DNA of 29,144 nt, from the NCBI GenBank assembly GCA_020638035.1, contig JACKJI010000024.1:1-29144 (forward strand). Reading direction: 5' to 3'. A program made the translations under genes and the position numbers. Of this stretch, positions 1 through 6,328 are shown one piece after another (position 1 is the stretch's first letter; each line of letters starts with the position of its first letter). The DNA is from Hyphomicrobiaceae bacterium. Its GTDB lineage: Bacteria > Pseudomonadota > Alphaproteobacteria > Rhizobiales > Hyphomicrobiaceae. The notes below the pieces were generated by a model. That model was given only the letters and a program-made list of their open reading frames with translations. It made no database searches and was not told the origin of the DNA.

Positions 1-741
1 CAGCGAAATGGTTTCGCCCTGTTGCTGGATCCGGAACTGATAGGCGATGCGGTGGGAGAATTCGTGGTAGCGCGCGGTGATGGTGAACACGAGCGTGAGA
101 AAGTAGATGATGCCCAACGAGAGCAATGGTGCTGACGCAGGAATGAAGCCCAGTCCGATCGCCACCAGGGCCGGCCCGAGCAGCAGCCCGAGGTAGGCGG
201 ACGCTGCGGCCGGTATGGCGGCGAGCGCGAATGCGCCGCCGGCCGACATGCCGGCGATGACGTTCGTCGTCAGTACCTGCTCGACGATATCGCCCTGGGG
301 CAAGGCGAAAAGCGGCAGCATGCCCCAGAGCGCGCCGAGCAGTCCTGCGTGGTAAGTAGCGCGAAGAATAGTTCGGCTCGAAATGCTCGGCGGCGTCGGG
401 CGATTGCGACGCTGGTACCACTTGATGAGCGTTCGGACTGAAATGACGACGATGCAGGCGCTCCACGCCGCTACCATCCAGTTCTCGGGGCCGCGCCACA
501 TGAAGATGAAAAGGATTGCGGCGTTGGCGAGATTCGCCACCATCATCCACGGTGTCAGCGCGACCACTTCCTGGAGCTGGCGCGCGCGCACCACGCCCGA
601 GTCGACGTTCTTCTCGAACTCGAGCAGCGCGAGCTGGCGGACATGGTGTTTAAGGTGCTCTCTCGCACCCTGGATCTGCCGGGCGCTGTGCTGCGCTAGC
701 TCGCGGAAGAACAACACGGCAAGGGGTGTCTCTTTGTTCAC
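1..741 (-). CDS. Polytopic membrane sensor protein, N-terminal part (C-terminus outside window)
   Basis: An open frame of 247 codons starts with GTG and is still open at base 1, so only the N-terminal part is visible. The first ~60 residues are charged and helical (RELAQHSARQIQGAREHLKH), likely a cytoplasmic coiled coil. About six hydrophobic segments follow, at roughly residues 63-82, 88-106, 130-147, 157-178, 180-197 and 203-222, and the visible part ends in a charged stretch just after the last one. This layout is typical of MASE-like sensory membrane modules fused to GGDEF/EAL or histidine kinase domains, but the output domain is not in the window. Start choice: the GTG overlaps the stop of the upstream response regulator by four bases (GTGA), a usual sign of translational coupling. 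The link to a response regulator supports a signalling role. The output type (c-di-GMP turnover or kinase) is inference. Confidence 0.7.
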   Translation of the reverse strand, partial: MNKETPLAVLFFRELAQHSARQIQGAREHLKHHVRQLALLEFEKNVDSGVVRARQLQEVVALTPWMMVANLANAAILFIFMWRGPENWMVAAWSACIVVISVRTLIKWYQRRNRPTPPSISSRTILRATYHAGLLGALWGMLPLFALPQGDIVEQVLTTNVIAGMSAGGAFALAAIPAAASAYLGLLLGPALVAIGLGFIPASAPLLSLGIIYFLTLVFTITARYHEFSHRIAYQFRIQQQGETISL

Positions 742-1181
742 CGAGCTACGGCGCGATCGGCCAGGGAGGCGCGACGCTGGTGCTCGCGAAGGCCGATGCA
801 TGAGCGAATGTGCTCACCGAAGGCTGTCCAGTTGAGCGGTTTCAACAGATAGGAGGTAGCGCCGGCCTGTAATGCGTTGCGGATGGATGTGGGATCGTCC
901 CGACCGCTCAGCACGATGACCGCCAGGTGCTTGAGATTGGGATGTCCGCGGATGCACCCGATCAACTCGAAGCCGTCGAGACCGGGCATCTCCAGGTCGA
1001 TCATGGCCGCATCGAAGGGTTGCTGGAGCAGCTCCTTCAAAGCGCTCGCGCCATCCTCGGCCTCTACAACTGTAGCGCCGATCGAGGAGAGCCGCATGAC
1101 AATGGACATCCGCGCGATCGGTTCGTCGTCGACAACGAGCACGCGTGGCTTGGAATTCCCGTCGGCTGGGCATGTAGACAT
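738..1181 (-). CDS. Single-domain response regulator (CheY-like receiver)
   Basis: The 147-residue protein is essentially one receiver domain. The acidic pair D18-D19 lies in VLVVDDEP, the phospho-acceptor is D62 in MIDLEMPG, the conserved Ser is S92 in VLSGRDD, and the conserved Lys is K114 in LLKPLNW. There is no DNA-binding or enzymatic output domain: only about 25 residues follow the last helix. Such proteins pass phosphate on or act by protein contact. I start it at the ATG at 1181, preceded by GGGAG at a rather long distance. A TTG seven codons upstream is the alternative. The stop overlaps the start of the downstream membrane sensor, so the two are probably one transcript and one pathway. 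Its partner kinase is not identifiable here unless it is the truncated neighbour. Confidence 0.9.
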   Translation of the reverse strand: MSTCPADGNSKPRVLVVDDEPIARMSIVMRLSSIGATVVEAEDGASALKELLQQPFDAAMIDLEMPGLDGFELIGCIRGHPNLKHLAVIVLSGRDDPTSIRNALQAGATSYLLKPLNWTAFGEHIRSCIGLREHQRRASLADRAVAR

Positions 1182-1605
1182 TACTGTACGTCGCTCCCGC
1201 AATACTGTGACGCACTCAGACCACTAGCACAGCGCGACTTATCACTCCGTTAAGCCGAAGGGTGCGTTTTGAGGCGCTCTCGTGTCCCCAGCCGGGGTGC
1301 GCGCCGGTGGCCCAAATTGTTTGACATTCCGTCCGTTTCCGAGCCTTCTGCCGCAAAAGGAGCGACGGGTGAGGCCGGCCCCGCGACGACCGTCGCATTG
1401 CGTGGCTCGCCCGCTTCGTGTTGGCTCGTAACCGGCCGGCTGGAGGGTTGGCAGCTGAACTGGCCGACCTGTCGGACCGTTGCCCGAAATGCGTGCTGAA
1501 CGCCAAGCCGAGGTCGCTCCGGTGCGTGGAGCGGTGCTAATTCAAGGTATTCGCGTTCTGCAATATGAAGAACCGCTGAGCAATCAAGGAGCGGCGCGAC
1601 AGCTT
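1182..1605. other. Divergent intergenic region, no supported gene
   Basis: This 424-base stretch lies between the divergent response regulator and asparaginase genes, so it should hold promoters for both. A TTGACA hexamer is present on the plus strand at 1321-1326, but no convincing -10 follows at 16-18 bases. Short open frames on both strands here lack ribosome binding sites and give arginine/serine-rich compositions typical of non-coding GC-rich DNA. The asparaginase frame is open upstream to 1480, but those extra 42 residues do not look like the family N-terminus. Confidence 0.5.
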
Positions 1606-2634
1606 ATGAGCAACCCCGTTCTGATCGAGGTGACGCGCGGCCCGCTGGTCGAAAGCTTCCATACAGGCGCGCTAGCGGTCGTCACGCCGGACGGCACATC
1701 TGTCGCCGCTCTCGGTGATGTGTCGCGTGTCGTCTTCCCGCGCTCCGCGATTAAGGCGTTGCAGTGCCTGCCCCTGATTGAGACCGGTGCGGCCGACCAC
1801 TACCACTACGGTGCGCCGGAGATCGCGCTCTCTTGTGCCTCGCATACCGGCACGCCGCGTCATGCGGCGCTCGCGGCAAAGATGCTGGCCGATATCGGCC
1901 TTGCCCAGTCGGCGCTCGGCTGTGGTGCGCATATGCCGCTGGGGTCCTCTGCTCAAAAGGCGCTGATCCGGTCCGGCGAGGAGCCGAGCCAGCTCCACAA
2001 CAACTGCTCGGGCAAGCATGTCGGCATGCTGGCGACCGCTTTGCATCTGGGGGAGCCCACAGAGGGCTACTGGCGGCCGGATCATCCGGTGCAGCGCCGT
2101 GTCCATGCCACGTTGTGCGAACTGACAGGGCTTTCTCTCGGTCGCGAGGTGATGGGCTTTGACGGCTGCTCGCTGCCGAATTGGGCGATGCCACTGTCGA
2201 GCCTCGCCCGCCTGTTCGCGCGCCTCGTCACGATCACCGGCATGAAGCCTGACCGAAGCAACGCCGTGCGACGTATCCTTGATTCGTGCTGGGCAGAGCC
2301 TGAACTCGTCGCCGGACCTGGCCGCGCCGACACCGTCGTGATGCGTAAGCTGCCCGGCCGCATCTTCATGAAGACCGGCGCCGAGGGCGTCTATGCCGGT
2401 GGCTTCCCCGAGCTGGGGGTCGGCTTCGCCTTGAAGATCGATGATGGCACGACACGCGCGTCTGCCGGCGCTGTGATCGCTCTCGTCGAGCGGCTCATCC
2501 CTGAATCCCAGGGGCTCATGGCACGCCGGACGGTGAAGACCTGGCGCGGTAAGGAGGCAGGCGAGATCCGCGCCGCCGCGCCGCTGGAACGCGCGCTCGA
2601 CAAGTTGCAGGCCGCCATCAAGATCTCAGTGTGA
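1606..2634 (+). CDS. L-asparaginase, Rhizobium etli AnsA/ReAV type (Asparaginase_II family)
   Basis: The protein hydrolyses L-asparagine to aspartate and ammonia and is probably cytoplasmic, since it has no signal peptide. Its 342 residues fit the family (Pfam Asparaginase_II). It starts with MSNPVLIEVTRGP, a typical family beginning. The frame is open 126 bases further upstream, but I chose this ATG, with AAGGAG about 14 bases before it, because of the family N-terminus. The catalytic residues known for the R. etli enzyme are visible: the first Ser-Lys pair S47/K50 (RSAIK), S79 of the second pair (SCASH) with K257 (FMKTGAEG), and the zinc-site residues C134 and K137 (NNCSGKH) and C188 (DGCSLP). 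It is unrelated to the bacterial type I/II enzymes of the E. coli kind. It stands alone, convergent with the Tat beta-helix gene downstream, so it probably forms its own transcript. Confidence 0.93.
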   Translation: MSNPVLIEVTRGPLVESFHTGALAVVTPDGTSVAALGDVSRVVFPRSAIKALQCLPLIETGAADHYHYGAPEIALSCASHTGTPRHAALAAKMLADIGLAQSALGCGAHMPLGSSAQKALIRSGEEPSQLHNNCSGKHVGMLATALHLGEPTEGYWRPDHPVQRRVHATLCELTGLSLGREVMGFDGCSLPNWAMPLSSLARLFARLVTITGMKPDRSNAVRRILDSCWAEPELVAGPGRADTVVMRKLPGRIFMKTGAEGVYAGGFPELGVGFALKIDDGTTRASAGAVIALVERLIPESQGLMARRTVKTWRGKEAGEIRAAAPLERALDKLQAAIKISV

Positions 2635-2664
2635 TCAAAAAGGGCTGTGGCATCGTCCGGGCTG

Positions 2665-2693
2665 CGTTCGCACGTGGTTCGTGCCGATGAACG
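2665..2693. terminator. Weak hairpin between convergent genes
   Basis: In the 75-base gap between the asparaginase stop and the end of the beta-helix gene, CGTTC-GCACG pairs with CGTGC-GAACG around a TGGTT loop, with a four-base bulge (CGAT) on one side. No T-run follows on either strand. It could serve as a terminator for either convergent gene, but the evidence is thin. Confidence 0.25.
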
Positions 2694-2709
2694 GCGACGG
2701 TACGCGCGT

Positions 2710-4095
2710 TTACACGGCCATGTTGCGTTCTACCACCACGCGCCCCGAGGTGGCGACCGGCTCACGAGCGAGATCGGGTCCGTGCAGGCGCCCTTCGTCC
2801 ATCGCCCGGATGGCGCCGTCCGTCGCGCCGGAGATCATGTTGCCCGTGACGAAGCAGGCGCCGGCATCACTCGCCGAAGTGATGGCGATGCCGACACGCG
2901 CATCGCGAACGAGATTGCCAGTGACGACGACATTGCGCATGTAGCGACCCCAGCCGATCACGATGCCTGCCGTCGGTGCATTCTCGACGGTGTTGCCGGT
3001 GACGCTCGCGTCGGCTTCCACCGCAATGCCCTCGCCGCGCTTGTCGACGGGTTCATGCTCGCGTCGCTTGAGATTGCGGATGAGGTTGCCCTGCACCACG
3101 GCGAGCCGTCCACCGACATTGAAGTTGGTCACCGAGATGCCGGCAGCGGCGGTGTCGACAAGATTACCGGCAATCAGCGCGCCCTGGAACCCGAACTCCG
3201 CATAGAGCGCCACCTCGCCGATCCGCTGACACGAGTTGGCGAGGATCTGGATGTTGGAGGCGGCGTTGCCACGCACTGCCGAATAGGCGCAGTCGGCAAT
3301 GCGGTTGCCTTCCACCAGCACGCTGCCGGCGCGGAAGACGTTGATGCCGTTTCCGTTCTCTCCGCTGCCGCCCGACCGCGCAGCGATCTGTTCGATGCGG
3401 TTGCGCGAAACGATGCTGGCGTCCTCTCCGTCGGCCGAGCGCCAGACCTGGATGCCGTTGTTGCCGCAGTCAGAGATGGTGTTGTCGGTGATCTCGAGTC
3501 CTTTTGAATCGAGTGCAAAAATCGCGGCGTCACCAACGACCGAAATGCGTGAGAGATGGATGCGCCCGCTGCATGCCTCGAGTGCAATACCGTGACCAGC
3601 GGCGGCCTTGAGATCGAGGTGGCTGATCGAAACGTTCCGGCAGCCCTTGAGGACAACCAGGGCACCGGCCACGCCGTCGTTTTCGAGCATGCCGCCATCG
3701 AGCGCGATGTGGTGCAGGTGGAGGCGGTCGGCCGCTTCCGCCAGCAGCAGCGGGCCATTTGAGGAGAGCGCGAGGGTGGCTGTGCCGCCGTCACCGATGA
3801 GGCGTGTCTGTGGCTTGAGCTTCAGCCCAGCCGCCCGATAGCGTCCGGGCGCCATGACGAGGGCCACGCGCCTTTCCGCCGCGATATCTATCGCCGCCTG
3901 CAGGCGCTTGGTTTGGTCTTCGGCCGCGTCGGGGATAAGCCCCGCTTCAGCCGAGGTGATCGCCCGACGCATATCCGCTGTGGCAGGCCCGTCGACCGCT
4001 TGCGAACCTGCCGCGCGAGCACCCGCCAAGGCCGTCAGCCCGGCGCCGCCGAGCGTCAGCCCTCCTGTCAGAAGTCCACGCCTGTCGACAGTCAT
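2710..4095 (-). CDS. Tat-exported parallel beta-helix repeat protein (TIGR03808-like)
   Basis: The 461-residue protein begins with a clear twin-arginine signal: DRRGLLTGG (R5-R6), then a Gly/Ala/Leu-rich hydrophobic stretch and an Ala-x-Ala cleavage site near residue 29. It should therefore be exported folded to the periplasm. The mature part has a pectate-lyase-like entry (TKRLQAAIDIA, later LIGDGGTATL) and then many degenerate repeats of the form 'I-x-N-x-I/V-x-x-C/A' (ITDNTISDCGNNGIQVW, VEGNRIADCAYSAVRG, VTGNTVENA, VTGNLVRDA), the pattern of a right-handed parallel beta-helix. Proteins of this kind are annotated as Tat-translocated repeat proteins of unknown function in Rhizobiales. The start at 4095 is supported by GGAGG five bases upstream, and the upstream extension of the frame lacks one. 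No catalytic residues can be assigned. A polysaccharide-related role is possible by fold only. Confidence 0.85.
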   Translation of the reverse strand: MTVDRRGLLTGGLTLGGAGLTALAGARAAGSQAVDGPATADMRRAITSAEAGLIPDAAEDQTKRLQAAIDIAAERRVALVMAPGRYRAAGLKLKPQTRLIGDGGTATLALSSNGPLLLAEAADRLHLHHIALDGGMLENDGVAGALVVLKGCRNVSISHLDLKAAAGHGIALEACSGRIHLSRISVVGDAAIFALDSKGLEITDNTISDCGNNGIQVWRSADGEDASIVSRNRIEQIAARSGGSGENGNGINVFRAGSVLVEGNRIADCAYSAVRGNAASNIQILANSCQRIGEVALYAEFGFQGALIAGNLVDTAAAGISVTNFNVGGRLAVVQGNLIRNLKRREHEPVDKRGEGIAVEADASVTGNTVENAPTAGIVIGWGRYMRNVVVTGNLVRDARVGIAITSASDAGACFVTGNMISGATDGAIRAMDEGRLHGPDLAREPVATSGRVVVERNMAV

Positions 4096-4168
4096 GGTGG
4101 TGGCCTCCGCGTCGCGCGGCAAGACAGCCGCAAGACACGAGCAAGCCATGCAGCGCCACAAAAAGTCG

Positions 4169-4867
4169 TTAACCCCGCCGGTTCTCTTCGCGCGGGCGTT
4201 CGGCCAGCACCACGTTTGGAGCCTTGCCGCCCATTTTATCGAGCGCATCGAGCGAGCAAGCGAGGATCGTCAGCCCGCCGGTAACCGCGTCAGCAAAGCT
4301 CAGCCGGTGTGTGTCAGTGTCGCTTTCGCCGAGCACGGTCGGGATGTGCACAAATCCGGCGAGTGTCGGGCGACCGCAGACGGCAGCGCGGTGCGCGCTG
4401 TCATAGAGAATGGCATTGCACAGATAGGCACCCGCATCTTCCGATATGCAACTTGGCAGGCCCATTGCCTGGAGTGCCTGACGGATAGGCCCGAGCGGTA
4501 GGCTCGACTGGCAGATCTGCGGCCCATCGGCTCGCCAGGTCGCCGTGAGAGGCAGCAGCCCGGCAGCATCCGGGTCGATGCGGCACTGATTGCTGCCGAC
4601 GGCTTCGAGTTGCAGTCCACAGGCCTCGGCGGCGACGCCGAAGTGAAGGGCGATGTCGGGCCGGGTGGAGGTCCACAGCCGGTCGAGGGTGGCGGGGCCC
4701 GCATGCCACTCGGTCGGCAATACGGCCGACGTGAACTGGTGCACAGGCCAGCGCTGCCGGGCGGTTTCGGCCAGCCGGGATGCGAGCGTCGCCGACACGT
4801 TCTCCGCCACGCCCGGGAATGGCCCGAACCCAGTGATCAGAACACTGCGTGTCGTGGTTGTGGTCAT
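4169..4867 (-). CDS. pcp: Pyroglutamyl-peptidase I (peptidase C15)
   Basis: The enzyme removes N-terminal pyroglutamate from peptides and is cytoplasmic. The 232-residue length is close to the ~215 of the family. The N-terminal GFGPF motif (13-17) is intact. The triad can be placed as E88 (in GLQLEAVGSN, aligned with the usual ERVAxN), C150 (AGAYLCN) and H174 (FVHIP). The usual GQAGGR before the Glu is changed to GVAAEA, so this is a divergent member. I start it at the ATG at 4867 (MTTTTTRSVLITGFGPF). The frame extends 18 codons further, but those residues do not resemble the family and no better ribosome site is seen. It lies 73 bases upstream of the Tat beta-helix gene and in the same direction, so co-transcription is likely, without an evident functional link. 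Confidence 0.9.
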   Translation of the reverse strand: MTTTTTRSVLITGFGPFPGVAENVSATLASRLAETARQRWPVHQFTSAVLPTEWHAGPATLDRLWTSTRPDIALHFGVAAEACGLQLEAVGSNQCRIDPDAAGLLPLTATWRADGPQICQSSLPLGPIRQALQAMGLPSCISEDAGAYLCNAILYDSAHRAAVCGRPTLAGFVHIPTVLGESDTDTHRLSFADAVTGGLTILACSLDALDKMGGKAPNVVLAERPREENRRG

Positions 4868-4965
4868 GTGCAGTTGTCTCGCACTCCATGCGCTGGCTCG
4901 TGCATCGCGCATAGACTGCAATATGGTGGACGCGTGAGTGCGCGTACAGTGGCGTGCGCGCGTGT

Positions 4966-5979
4966 TCAGCTCGGACCGCCGAGCCCCATCATGTCAAGGA
5001 TCCGCTCGACCGCCAGCGTGGGCAGGATACGTCCCTCGCGCACGTCCGCTTCGAGCCCCGGCAGTGCGGCTGCCACGCGTGGATTGGCGCGCAATGCCTG
5101 CATCAACCGATCCTCCAACATGTCGCGCATCCACGACAGCGCCTGTGTGCGCCGTCGCTCGGCGAACTCGCCCGAAGCTGTTGTCGTTTTGCGGTGCGCG
5201 AGGATCTTCTCCCACAGCGCATCGAGGCCGAGGTTGGCGCGTCCGGAGATCGTCACCACGGGGGGGATCCAGGTGGCCGACTGCGGCGTCAGGATCGACA
5301 TCGCCGCCCGGTATTCTGCTGCTGCTGCTTGGGCCCGCGTGACGTTGTCGCCATCCGCCTTGTTGATGGCGATCATGTCGGCGATCTCGATGATGCCCTT
5401 CTTGATGCCCTGCAGGTCGTCGCCACCGCCCGCCAGCAGCAGCACGAGGAAAAAGTCGACCATGTCCGCGACGGTGGTCTCCGACTGGCCGACGCCGACC
5501 GTCTCGACGATCACCACATCGAAGCCTGCTGCTTCCACCAACGCCATCGTCTCACGGGTCTTGGCCGCGACACCGCCGAGCGTGCCTGACGTCGGCGAGG
5601 GCCGGATGAACGCGCCGGGGGCTTGCGCCAGTCGCGTCATGCGCGTCTTGTCGCCGAGGATCGAGCCGCCGGTGCGTTTTGAGGTCGGATCGACGGCCAG
5701 CACCGCCACCTTGTGCCCGGCCTCGATCAGGTTGATGCCGAGCTGGTCGATGGTCGTCGACTTGCCGACGCCCGGAACGCCAGTGATGCCGAGCCGCAAC
5801 GCCTTGCCGGTTGCCGGCAGCAGCTCCTGCAGCACCTCCTGAGCCAGCGCACGATGTTCGCGCTTGGTGCTTTCGACAAGCGTGATGGCGCGGGCCAGCA
5901 TCGCGCGGTCGCCCGCCGTTACGCCCGCAACGAAGTCCGCGACGGTGAGCTGGGCGCGGGGCGCCGCGCGGTTCGACAT
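4966..5979 (-). CDS. meaB: Methylmalonyl-CoA mutase-associated GTPase MeaB
   Basis: MeaB (ArgK family, G3E P-loop GTPase) is the chaperone that loads and protects the adenosylcobalamin cofactor of methylmalonyl-CoA mutase. The 337-residue protein shows Walker A GVPGVGKST (67-75), the family signature VLAVDPTSKRTGGSILGDKTRM, the ETVGVGQSE switch region, the NKAD guanine-specificity motif (206-209), and a C-terminal helical dimerisation arm. Everything expected is present. The ATG at 5979 has AGGAG nine bases upstream. A TTG one codon earlier is the alternative. The mutase genes are not adjacent, so the partner must be encoded elsewhere. Depending on the host it could also serve the ethylmalonyl-CoA pathway mutases. 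Transcription starts from the 350-base region shared with the divergent esterase gene. Confidence 0.95.
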   Translation of the reverse strand: MSNRAAPRAQLTVADFVAGVTAGDRAMLARAITLVESTKREHRALAQEVLQELLPATGKALRLGITGVPGVGKSTTIDQLGINLIEAGHKVAVLAVDPTSKRTGGSILGDKTRMTRLAQAPGAFIRPSPTSGTLGGVAAKTRETMALVEAAGFDVVIVETVGVGQSETTVADMVDFFLVLLLAGGGDDLQGIKKGIIEIADMIAINKADGDNVTRAQAAAAEYRAAMSILTPQSATWIPPVVTISGRANLGLDALWEKILAHRKTTTASGEFAERRRTQALSWMRDMLEDRLMQALRANPRVAAALPGLEADVREGRILPTLAVERILDMMGLGGPS

Positions 5980-6181
5980 CAATCGATTCTCCTGATCTGT
6001 GGCAGACGGACGGCCAGGACGCTCCGTCAGCGCCCCGTGATGTCACAGAAGCGCCAAGCCGTAAAGCTAGCTATGCCGGGCGTTGTGGGGTTGCCCGCAC
6101 GATTGCTCTATGGAAAGGTCCCGCCGTTCGAATTGGCGGTCGTCCGACGGTGGCGGGCCAAACCGGAGGGGAGATTTCCAA
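5980..6181. other. Divergent promoter region meaB / esterase unit
   Basis: The 349 bases between meaB and the esterase gene must carry promoters in both directions. I cannot assign a convincing -35/-10 pair. One small inverted repeat is visible at 6121-6139 (CCGCC, nine-base loop, GGCGG). The right part of the gap (from 6182) contains a possible short gene listed separately. Confidence 0.4.
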
Positions 6182-6313
6182 ATGCGCCGGGCGCTGGAAC
6201 ATGCGTCCTGTTTCTGCGCGAACCGAAGTCTGTTCGCCACCAAATGGTTCATTCCGTTAGCGCGGCAGCGCACACCAAACGTGCTGCTGATGCTCCTGCG
6301 CCAGACGTATTGA
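6182..6313 (+). CDS. Candidate small protein or leader peptide upstream of the esterase
   Basis: A 43-codon frame (begins MRRALEHASCFC, ends LLMLLRQTY) starts eight bases after a very strong Shine-Dalgarno sequence, GGAGGGGAG at 6165-6173. Its TGA (6311-6313) overlaps the ribosome binding site GAGGAAAGG (6312-6320) of the esterase gene, and only 15 bases separate stop and next start, as in translationally coupled leaders. The peptide is basic with two close cysteines (CFC). It has no recognisable domain or signal peptide. In its favour are the ribosome site and spacing. Against it are the short length and arginine-rich composition, common in chance frames of GC-rich DNA. Function unknown. Confidence 0.35.
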   Translation: MRRALEHASCFCANRSLFATKWFIPLARQRTPNVLLMLLRQTY

Positions 6314-6328
6314 GGAAAGGCAATTCCG

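Noticed and set aside
1216..1506. Short frames on both strands between the response regulator and the asparaginase
   Set aside because: No ribosome site, arginine/serine-rich composition, no recognisable motif.
2647..3507. 286-codon plus-strand frame antisense to the Tat beta-helix gene
   Set aside because: Composition rich in Asp, Arg, His and Val, typical of the antisense of a high-GC gene; the minus strand has signal peptide, repeats and a ribosome site.
4610..5842. 410-codon plus-strand frame across pcp and meaB
   Set aside because: Ser/Arg/Pro-rich shadow of meaB, whose P-loop motifs on the minus strand are unmistakable.
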